A stretch of DNA of 64,000 nt, from contig NZ_JACCAE010000001.1 of the NCBI RefSeq assembly GCF_013409205.1, forward strand, positions 2,728,001 to 2,792,000, read 5' to 3'. Below are positions 57,398 through 64,000 of the stretch, in pieces. Numbering within the stretch: the first letter of the stretch is position 1; every line of letters begins with the position of its first letter. Below the pieces are notes generated by a model. The model made no database searches, was not told where the DNA came from, and was given only the letters and a program-made list of their open reading frames with translations. The translations under genes were made by a program, and so were the position numbers. This DNA is from Janibacter cremeus. Its GTDB lineage: Bacteria; Actinomycetota; Actinomycetes; Actinomycetales; Dermatophilaceae.

Positions 57398-58560
57398 GGC
57401 ATCTCCAGCTCGTGCGGGACGGGTGCGGACCAGGCGAGCATCCCGCCCTCGAGGACGAAGAGCCGCTCGTACCCGCGGGCCCGCAGGGCGGTGGCCGCCA
57501 GCTCGGCGCGTGGGCCGGCGCGGCACACGAGCACGACGTCACGGTCGGTCGGGACGTCCGCGCTCGAGGCAGGGTCGGACGTGAGGATCGACACGGGGAT
57601 GTGTGCGGCGCCCGGGACGACACCGTCGGCCAGCTCGTGGGCGTCCCGCACATCGAGGACGAAGGGGGCCTGTGCCCCGTCCAACCGGCTCGCCAGGTCC
57701 GTGGGGGATACGACGGCAGTCACGCCACCACCAGAGGTCGGCGCCGGTGTCGCGCGTCGGCGTGGCTTCCGTGGCGAGTGCGTGCGCCCGGCGCGCGCGG
57801 CCAGCGGGATCTCCCGCTGGGTCGCGGCGAGGACGTCGATGAAGAGCACCCGACCGAGCAGCGATCGACCGACGCCGGTGATCAGCTTGATCGCCTCGGT
57901 CGCCATCATCGAGCCGACCTGCCCGACGAGGGGACCGACCACCCCGGCGTCACCGCAGGCCGGGACGGTGCCCGGAGCAGGTGGCTGCGGGAACAGGTCA
58001 CGCAGACCGGGCGCCGCGACCCCCTCGGGCGCACTCGGCCAGAAGACGGTCAGGTGCGCCTCGGTCCGGAACACCGCCGCCCACACCAGGGGGATCCCGA
58101 GCTCGGCGCAGGCGTCGGCCACCGCATAGCGGGTGTCGAAGTTGTCGCTGCCGTCGAGCACGAGGTCGTGGTCGGCCAGGATGTGTGCCGCGTTGGCGGC
58201 GCCCAGGTGGTCGCCCACGCCGGTGACCGCGACGTCCGGGTTGAGTGCCCGCACCCGCTCAAGTGCGCTGTCGACCTTCGGCCGACCGATGTCAGCGGAG
58301 GCGTGGATGACCTGGCGCTGCAGGTTCGTCTCGTCGACGAGGTCGTCGTCGATGACGGTGATCGATCCGACGCCCGCGCCGGCAAGGTAGAGCAGCGACG
58401 GCTAGCCCAGCCCGCCGGCACCGACCACGGCGACCCGGGACGCCAGCAGGCGGCGCTGGCCGAGTTCGCCGATGGTCGGCATGAGCAGGTGACGCGAGTA
58501 TCGGCTGACCTGCTCGCCTGTCAGCGCGGGACCCGGGTCGACGAGGGCTGGCAGGGTCAT
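57394..58560 (-). pseudogene. moeB: MoeB-rhodanese (sulfur-carrier adenylyltransferase) gene with an in-frame TAG
   Basis: From ATG 58560 the frame encodes a ThiF/MoeB-type protein: LTGEQVSRYSRHLLMPTIGE, then the ATP-binding loop VVGAGGLG, where codon 53 (58402-58404) is TAG. The frame then continues without break: PSLLYLAGAGVGSITVIDDD, ADHDLVLDGSDNFDTRYAVA, PACGDAG, and a C-terminal rhodanese domain with active-site VLVCRAGPRAELA. Relatives have Ser (TCG would need one base change) at this place. Total 388 codons plus stop, normal for MoeZR-type proteins. Either a real nonsense mutation or a sequence error; an initiation downstream near 58254 would lack the ATP loop. Confidence 0.85.
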
Positions 58561-58574
58561 GTCCCGACCGTAGT

Positions 58575-59327
58575 TCACTTGCGCTTCTGCAGCTCCGGGT
58601 GGTCCCAGCCGCGCTGCGGCCCGCTGATCCCGGCCTCGTCACCGCGGACGCGATCACGGCTGCGGTAGACGATGTAGGGCCGGGTGAGGTACCCGATCGG
58701 CCCGGAGAAGACGTGCACGAGGCGGGTGAAGGGCCACAGCGCGAAGAGGATCATCGCGCTCATGGCGTGCGCCTTGAAGCCCCACGGTGCCTGAGCCATC
58801 AGCTGTGGCTCCGGCTGGAAGAGGAAGATGCTGCGCCACCACGGGGAGACGCCCTCGCGATAGTTGTAGTGACCGCCGAACTCCAGCAGCGACCCGGCAA
58901 TGGTGTTCCACATCCCGAAGATGATCACCGCGCCGAGGAAGAAGTACATCACCTTGTCGTTGACCGTCGTCGCGGAGAAGACCGGGCCGGTCATGCGCCG
59001 ACGGTAGACGAGGATGACCAGTCCGACGAGAGCGGCGATGCCGGCCGGGATACCGCCGGCGAGGGCGAGCACGTGGTAGGCCCTGTCGCTGATGCCCAGG
59101 AAGTCGGTCCACAGCTTCGGGATGACCAGGCCGATGATGTGCCCGGCGAGGACACCGAGCATGCCGAAGTGGAAGAGCGGGCTGCCGATGCGTAGGAGCT
59201 TGCTCTCGTAGAGCTGCGACGAGCGGGTGGTCCACCCGAACTGGTCGTAGCGCCAGCGCCAGATGTGCCCGATGACGAAGGTCGCCAGGCACAGGTAGGG
59301 AACGATGACCCAGAGGAAGTCAGTCAA
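58575..59327 (-). CDS. narI: Respiratory nitrate reductase gamma subunit (cytochrome b)
   Basis: A 250-residue membrane protein with five helices that carries two hemes b and passes quinol electrons to NarH. Heme-ligand histidines lie in TFVIGHIWRWRYDQF, RIGSPLFHFGMLGVLAGHII and the C-terminal WPFTRLVHVFSGPIGY. It starts with TTG 59327, overlapping the narJ stop (TTGA), with TAGGAG upstream. The frame is open further upstream only inside narJ. Confidence 0.93.
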   Translation of the reverse strand: MTDFLWVIVPYLCLATFVIGHIWRWRYDQFGWTTRSSQLYESKLLRIGSPLFHFGMLGVLAGHIIGLVIPKLWTDFLGISDRAYHVLALAGGIPAGIAALVGLVILVYRRRMTGPVFSATTVNDKVMYFFLGAVIIFGMWNTIAGSLLEFGGHYNYREGVSPWWRSIFLFQPEPQLMAQAPWGFKAHAMSAMILFALWPFTRLVHVFSGPIGYLTRPYIVYRSRDRVRGDEAGISGPQRGWDHPELQKRK

Positions 59328-60073
59328 CGGGGGGCTCCTACGGGGATGGTCGGGCCGAGGTCGGCCCGGGCGGACGGCTGGGGCGTGGGAGGTTGGGCAG
59401 CGGTTGCCTCCTCGAGAGCGGGGTCCATGGCGTACGGGGACTGGTCGATGCCGACCTCCTCCTGGGGTGGGCCCTCGGCGATGAGCCGGGCGAGGGCCTG
59501 CTCGTCGTCGCCCTGGAGGGTGGGCAGCGTCGCCCGCAGTGCGACGACGACCGGACGCCACGGCGACTCACGGTCGGTGAGGGCGCGATGGAGCAGCTCG
59601 ATCCCGACCCGGTGGTCGTTGAGCAGCTTCCACGCACTGGCCGAGTCCGTGGTCGCTCCGAACTCCAGGATCACGGACAGGTGATCCGGCAGCTCGCTCC
59701 CTTCCTCGGCCATCTCGACCCCGGCAGCACGGTAGGCCTGCTTGAACTGCACGAGGGCCGCTCCGCGCTTGCGGGTGTCCCCGTGGAGGAAGAACGTCAG
59801 GTGCAGCGAGCACTTGCGGGTGACGTCGAAGGTGTCGACGTACTCGCTCTGCACCTGCTGCAGCGGGACGGTCTCCAAGCGGTCGAGGAAGGTGAGCAGC
59901 GGGCCGCCGACGTGCTCGGGCAGGCCGCTGGCGCTCTCGCGCAGGAGCGGTCGAAGGGAGGCCAGCCGTTCGTCGGGGTAGTCCAGCAGCAGAGAGATCA
60001 GCTGCCAGGCATCGGCCTGTGCCTGCGGACCGAGGGACGGTGCGCTGCGTCGGTGCCGTCGCCACGGCATCAT
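59324..60073 (-). CDS. narJ: Nitrate reductase molybdenum cofactor assembly chaperone
   Basis: A 249-residue cytoplasmic chaperone that keeps apo-NarG ready for Mo cofactor insertion. Helical core WQLISLLLDYPDERLASL, then YVDTFDVTRKCSLHLTFFLH and GDTRKRGAALVQFKQAYRAA, all NarJ hallmarks. The C-terminus has a Pro-rich extension of about 40 residues. The start overlaps narH by 4 bases (ATGA). Confidence 0.93.
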   Translation of the reverse strand: MMPWRRHRRSAPSLGPQAQADAWQLISLLLDYPDERLASLRPLLRESASGLPEHVGGPLLTFLDRLETVPLQQVQSEYVDTFDVTRKCSLHLTFFLHGDTRKRGAALVQFKQAYRAAGVEMAEEGSELPDHLSVILEFGATTDSASAWKLLNDHRVGIELLHRALTDRESPWRPVVVALRATLPTLQGDDEQALARLIAEGPPQEEVGIDQSPYAMDPALEEATAAQPPTPQPSARADLGPTIPVGAPR

Positions 60074-61749
60074 CGCGAGTCACCCGCCTTCTCGCGGTCC
60101 GACTCGGGGAAGAGGCCCTCCGGGGTGCCCTTGCCGTCCCAGTTGAGCAGGTTGACCCGGCCGGACTTGTCGCCGCCCCCGACGAGCTCGTCAGAGGTCT
60201 GACGATTCTGCAGCATGTGGAAGTTGTCCACCGCGACGGGGGTCAGCGACCCGCTGCCGGAACCCTCGCCGAAGGGGCCGGAGCCCTCGTCCGGCTGGGT
60301 GTCGTAGCCGGAGACGGCGCAGTCGGTGGCCAGCTCCTCGAGGGAGTGGGCCTGCTCGCCGTGGGCTGTGGGGATGACGTACCGCTCGTCGTACTTGGCC
60401 AGCGCGAGCAGGCGGTACATGTCGTACATGTCCTCCTCCTCCATGCCGACCGACTCGGGGATGTGCGCCTTCGGGTCGCGGCCGAGGTTGATGTCGCGCA
60501 TGTACGCGCGCATCGCACCGAGCTTGCGCAGGACCCGGTCGACGGGCTCGACGTCCCCGGCGGTGAATAGGTTGGCCAGGTACTCGACCGGGATGCGCAG
60601 GGTGTCGATCGCGGCGAAGAGGTTGTCGTGGTCCTCCCCGTCGTAGCCGGTGTCCTTGATGACATCGACGACCGGGGACAGCGGCGGGATGTACCAGACC
60701 ATCGGCATCGTGCGGTACTCCGGGTGGAGCGGGAGGGCGACCTTGTAGTCCATGATCAGCCGGCGCACCGGGGACTTCTTCGCCGCCTCGATCCAGTCAC
60801 CCGGGATGCCGGCCTTCTCGGCTTCGCGCTGGACCTCGGGGTCGTACGGGTCGAGGAAGACCGAGCGCTGCGCCTCGTAGAGGTCGTGGTCGTCCTCCAC
60901 GGACGCCGCGTCGAGCACCGCGTCGGCGTCGTAGAGCATCAGGCCGATGTAGCGCAGTCGCCCGACGCAGGTCTCGGCACAGACGGTCGGGATGCCAACC
61001 TCGATCCGGGGGTAGCAGAACGTGCACTTCTCCGCCTTGCCAGTCTTGTGGTTGAAGTAGACCTTCTTGTACGGGCAGCCGGTGACGCACATGCGCCAGC
61101 CGCGGCACTTGTGCTGGTCGACCAGGACGATGCCGTCCTCCTCGCGCTTGTAGATCGCGCCAGAGGGGCAGGAGGCCGCGCAGCTCGGGTTGAGGCAGTG
61201 CTCGCAGATCCGCGGCAGGTAGAACATGAAGGTCTGGTCGAACTCGAACTTCACCTTGTCCTCGATGCCCTTGAGCATCGGGTCCTTGGCGGCGTGCTCC
61301 GAGCTGCCGGCGAGGTCGTCGTCCCAGTTGGCCGACCACTCGATGTTCATCGGCTTGCCCGAGATCAACGAGTACGCCCGGGAGACCGGGAAGTTCTTCT
61401 GGGCCGGTGCGTTGAGCACCGTCTCGTAGTCGTAGGTCCACGGTTCGTAGTAGTCGCTGATGCTGGGCATCTTCGGGTTGGAGAAGATGTTGAGCAGCTT
61501 GTTGATCCGACCACCGGCGCGCAGCTTGAGGCGACCGTTGGGGGAACGGACCCAGCCTCCCTTCCACTCCTCCTGGTCCTCGTACCCGCGCGGGTATCCC
61601 AGGCCGGGCCGGGTCTCGACGTTGTTGAACCAGACGTACTCCATGCCTGCCCGGTTGGTCCATGCCTGCTTGCAGGTGACCGAGCAGGTGTGGCATCCGA
61701 TGCACTTGTCGAGGTTCATCACCATCGACATCTGGGCCATGACGCGCAT
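60070..61749 (-). CDS. narH: Respiratory nitrate reductase beta subunit (iron-sulfur)
   Basis: A 559-residue electron-transfer subunit with four Fe-S motifs: LDKCIGCHTCSVTCKQAW, ICEHCLNPSCAASCPSGA, HKCRGWRMCVTGCPYKK (Trp in place of one Cys, giving the [3Fe-4S] cluster as in other NarH), and CTFCYPRIEVGIPTVCAETC. TTAGGAG precedes ATG 61749. An acidic Ser/Gly-rich stretch follows near residue 500. It joins NarG to NarI on the cytoplasmic side. Confidence 0.96.
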   Translation of the reverse strand: MRVMAQMSMVMNLDKCIGCHTCSVTCKQAWTNRAGMEYVWFNNVETRPGLGYPRGYEDQEEWKGGWVRSPNGRLKLRAGGRINKLLNIFSNPKMPSISDYYEPWTYDYETVLNAPAQKNFPVSRAYSLISGKPMNIEWSANWDDDLAGSSEHAAKDPMLKGIEDKVKFEFDQTFMFYLPRICEHCLNPSCAASCPSGAIYKREEDGIVLVDQHKCRGWRMCVTGCPYKKVYFNHKTGKAEKCTFCYPRIEVGIPTVCAETCVGRLRYIGLMLYDADAVLDAASVEDDHDLYEAQRSVFLDPYDPEVQREAEKAGIPGDWIEAAKKSPVRRLIMDYKVALPLHPEYRTMPMVWYIPPLSPVVDVIKDTGYDGEDHDNLFAAIDTLRIPVEYLANLFTAGDVEPVDRVLRKLGAMRAYMRDINLGRDPKAHIPESVGMEEEDMYDMYRLLALAKYDERYVIPTAHGEQAHSLEELATDCAVSGYDTQPDEGSGPFGEGSGSGSLTPVAVDNFHMLQNRQTSDELVGGGDKSGRVNLLNWDGKGTPEGLFPESDREKAGDSR

Positions 61750-61775
61750 GTCGTCTCCTAAGCTATTCGGGGGTG

Positions 61776-61795
61776 CACGGGGCGGAGCCCCTGTG
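61776..61795 (-). other. Intercistronic hairpin between narG and narH
   Basis: GGGGC-GGA-GCCCC (61779-61791), extended by CAC/GTG with one bulged base, lies between the narG stop and the narH ribosome site. It may act as an mRNA stabiliser or processing site in the narGHJI transcript. Confidence 0.4.
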
Positions 61796-61799
61796 GGTG

Positions 61800-64000
61800 T
61801 CAGTACTCGACCGGAGCCGTTCGCTTGCGGATCATCGTGACCTCGTCGCGGTTGTTGCCGGTCGGACCGATGTAGTTGAAGAAGTAGGACAGCTGCGCGT
61901 ACCCGCCGATGATGTGGCTCGGCTTGACGAGGATGCGCGTCAGGCTGTTGTGGATGCCGCCTCGCTTCTGATCGGTCTCCGTCAGGGGGACGTCGATGAG
62001 CCGGTCCTGTGCGTGGTGCATGAAGACCGTGCCCTCGGGCATCCGGTGGCTGACGACGGCACGTGCGGCAACGACGCCGTTGCGGTTGACCGCCTCGATC
62101 CAGTCGTTGTCCTTGATCCCGATCTTGGCCGCGTCCTGGTCGGACATCCACACCGCCTGGCCGCCACGGCTGAGGCTGAGCATGAAGAGGTTGTCCTGGT
62201 ACTCGCTGTGGATCGACCACTTGTTGTGCGGCGTCAGGTAGCGCACCGCGACGGACACCGCCTCGCCCTCGGCCTGGTGGGTGTCGCCGATGGGGCGTTC
62301 ACCGAAGAGGCGGGTCATGTTCAGCGGTGGACGGTAGGTCGGCAACCCCTCGCCCATCGCGAGCATCCAGTCGTGATCGAGGTAGAACTGCTGGCGCCCC
62401 GTGAGGGTGTGGAAGGGCTTGAGCCGCTCGATGTTCTGCGTGAAGGGGGCGTACCTGCGACCACCCGACTCGCTGCCGGACCACTCCGGTGAGGTGATCA
62501 CCGGTGCCGGCCCCGCCTGGGTGTCGGCGAAGGTCACGTGGGCACCCTCGTGCTCCGCGGACAGATCGTGCATCAACTGGCCGGTGCGCTTCTCCAGGTC
62601 CTTGAATCCCTCGGTCGCCAGGTGCCCGTTCGTCGTACCCGACAGGCGCAGGATCGCCTCGGCGACGTTGATGTCGGTGTCCAGCTTCGGCCGACCCGCG
62701 GTGGGACCACCCCGGACCTCGCCGTTCAGTTGGCGCAACTCGGTGATCTCACGCGTCGGGTCGTACTTCACGCCCTTGGTCACCATGCCGACGTCCTCGA
62801 GCAGCGGTCCGATGGCGGTCAGCTTGGCGTAGACGGCGGTGTAGTCCCGCTCGACGGCGGCGATGGTCGGCATGGTCTTGCCGGGGACCGGCTCGCACTC
62901 ACCGTGCTTCCAGTCCAGGACTCGGCCGTGGACCGCCGACATCGCCTCGGGGGTGTCGTGCCACAACGGCTTCGCCACGACGTCCGTACGGGTGCCGAGG
63001 TGGTCGACGGCCATCTCGGAGAAGCGCTTGGCGATCTCCTTCCACGCCTCCCAGTCGGTCTTGGACTGCCACGGTGGCGCGATCGCCGGGTTGAAGGAGT
63101 TGACGTAGGGATGCATGTCCGTGGTGTTCAGGTCGTGCTTCTCGTACCACGTGGCCGCAGGCAGGACGACGTCCGACAGCAGCGTCGAGCTGGTCATGCG
63201 GAAGTCGATGGTCATCAGCATGTCGAGCTTGCCCTCGGGCAGCTCCTCCGGCCAGGCGATCTCCTGCGGGCGCAGGTCCTGCGGGGCCTGCTTCGCCCTG
63301 ACCGCGTTGCTCGTCCCGAGCAGGTGCTTGAGGAAGTACTCGTTGCCCTTCGCGGAGGAGCCGAAGAGGTTGGAGCGCCACAGGGAGAGCACGCGTGGGA
63401 AGTTGTCCGGGTTCTCCGGGTCCTCGATCGCGAACTGCAGGCTGCCCTCCTTCAGGGAGGAGGCGACGTAGTCACCGACGGGGACGCCGGCAGCGGCGGC
63501 CTCGTCGGCCACGGTGAGGCTGCTGCGGTCGAACTGGGGGTAGGACGGGGCCCAGCCCAGCCGGGCCGATTGAGCGAGCAGGTCCATGGTCGTGCGACCG
63601 TCGAAGGCCCCGGTGCTGCCGTTGATCTCCTCGGCGGAGAAGGTGTCGTAGCGGTACTGGCTGGTGTTGACGTACCAGTACGCGGTCTGGTTCATGTGGC
63701 GCGGCGGGCGGACCCAGTCCAGCGCGAAGGCCATCTGCTGGAAGCCCATGAGCGGGCGAACCTTCTCCTGGCCGACGTAGTGCGCCCAGCCGCCGCCGTT
63801 GCGGCCCTGGCAGCCGGTGATCGTGGAGAGGACGAGCATCGTCCGGTACGCCTGGTCGGCGTGGTACCAGTGGTTGACACCGGCGCCCATGATGATCATG
63901 CCGCGACCGTTGGTGTCGATGGCGCTCTGCGCCCACTCCCGCGCCAGGCGCACGATCTGCTCGGCGGGGACACCGCTGAGCTCGGCGCCCCATGCGGGCG
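61800..64000 (-). CDS. narG: Respiratory nitrate reductase alpha subunit, C-terminal part (5' end outside window)
   Basis: About 733 residues of NarG, open to the window edge and stopping at 61800. Visible are TNGRGMIIMGAGVNHWYHAD, TGCQGRNGGGWAHYVGQEKV, TIDFRMTSSTLLSDVVLPAA (molybdopterin-binding region), and a C-terminal molydopterin dinucleotide-binding domain with YRPPLNMTRLFGERPIGD and KIGIKDNDWIEAVNRNGV. This is the catalytic Mo-bisMGD subunit reducing nitrate to nitrite. The N-terminal Fe-S cluster and twin-arginine-like region lie beyond the window. Confidence 0.96.
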   Translation of the reverse strand, partial: PAWGAELSGVPAEQIVRLAREWAQSAIDTNGRGMIIMGAGVNHWYHADQAYRTMLVLSTITGCQGRNGGGWAHYVGQEKVRPLMGFQQMAFALDWVRPPRHMNQTAYWYVNTSQYRYDTFSAEEINGSTGAFDGRTTMDLLAQSARLGWAPSYPQFDRSSLTVADEAAAAGVPVGDYVASSLKEGSLQFAIEDPENPDNFPRVLSLWRSNLFGSSAKGNEYFLKHLLGTSNAVRAKQAPQDLRPQEIAWPEELPEGKLDMLMTIDFRMTSSTLLSDVVLPAATWYEKHDLNTTDMHPYVNSFNPAIAPPWQSKTDWEAWKEIAKRFSEMAVDHLGTRTDVVAKPLWHDTPEAMSAVHGRVLDWKHGECEPVPGKTMPTIAAVERDYTAVYAKLTAIGPLLEDVGMVTKGVKYDPTREITELRQLNGEVRGGPTAGRPKLDTDINVAEAILRLSGTTNGHLATEGFKDLEKRTGQLMHDLSAEHEGAHVTFADTQAGPAPVITSPEWSGSESGGRRYAPFTQNIERLKPFHTLTGRQQFYLDHDWMLAMGEGLPTYRPPLNMTRLFGERPIGDTHQAEGEAVSVAVRYLTPHNKWSIHSEYQDNLFMLSLSRGGQAVWMSDQDAAKIGIKDNDWIEAVNRNGVVAARAVVSHRMPEGTVFMHHAQDRLIDVPLTETDQKRGGIHNSLTRILVKPSHIIGGYAQLSYFFNYIGPTGNNRDEVTMIRKRTAPVEY

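Noticed and set aside
58402..58404. TAG in moeB read as pyrrolysine or by programmed readthrough
   Set aside because: No pyl genes or stimulatory structure are seen, and the position is a glycine-loop neighbour normally holding Ser or Ala. A mutation or sequence error is simpler.

Overview
The window is 64 kb of high-GC DNA with many GTG starts, 4-bp start/stop overlaps and actinobacterial family markers (DUF2510-RDD protein, IdeR/DtxR-type iron boxes, DUF3618, DUF6457, an HppD-Lrp pair). The order pncB / clpS / DUF2017 / murI / Rv1339-like hydrolase / rph / rdgB matches the backbone of the Mycobacterium Rv1330c-Rv1341 region. The likely source is a member of Actinomycetota, probably Micrococcales close to Intrasporangiaceae (for example Janibacter or Knoellia). 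The family-level placement is inference from gene content only.

Layout. 1-5 kb: end of a membrane protein, an Lrp-type regulator divergent from hpd (tyrosine catabolism), and an iron-boxed heme oxygenase with a small membrane gene and an RDD protein. 5-10.6 kb: NAD salvage (pncA, pncB), clpS-DUF2017-murI and an Rv1339-like phosphodiesterase. 10.6-17.2 kb: a siderophore ABC importer (SBP, two permeases, ATPase) with its own iron box, an S66 carboxypeptidase, a HAD phosphatase and an alpha/beta hydrolase, lying between the Rv1339-like gene and rph. 17.2-22.8 kb: rph-rdgB, tRNA-Leu, OsmC, a CbiMNQO-type Co/Ni importer, Bcp peroxiredoxin and a DUF3618 protein.

22.9-30.5 kb: an integrated element of about 7.6 kb in tRNA-Lys(CTT), bounded by a perfect 35-bp direct repeat. 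It has an integrase next to attL and a leftward operon of small genes (excisionase-like HTH, coiled-coil protein, two CxxC-CxxC zinc ribbons, a winged-helix-like protein, a 388-aa orphan). A repeat-rich region lies between the last two. An IS256-family element with an 8-bp target duplication has split the second zinc-ribbon gene. I see no capsid, terminase, conjugation or known defence gene.

30.5-34.2 kb: CopC-domain protein, tRNA-His, orn, PrsW-like protease, Sfp-type phosphopantetheinyl transferase, tRNA-Arg. 34.3-43.2 kb: an ABC importer of the YnjBCD type, a TVP38/DedA protein, a CDP-alcohol phosphatidyltransferase and a MerA-like flavoprotein. An ECF sigma/anti-sigma pair and an NDH-like flavoprotein follow. 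The set resembles the poorly understood E. coli ydjXYZ-ynjABCDEF neighbourhood. 43.3-52.5 kb: a pair of dynamin-like GTPases, an SSB paralogue, ettA, a pentapeptide-repeat protein, an SDR epimerase, and a TetR regulator divergent from an acyl-CoA dehydrogenase.

52.6-64 kb: molybdenum cofactor genes (mogA/moaB, moaE, moaA, moaD, DUF6457, mobA, moaC, moeA and a moeB-rhodanese gene broken by a nonsense codon). They sit beside narI, narJ, narH and the 3' part of narG, so cofactor synthesis is next to the respiratory nitrate reductase that needs it.
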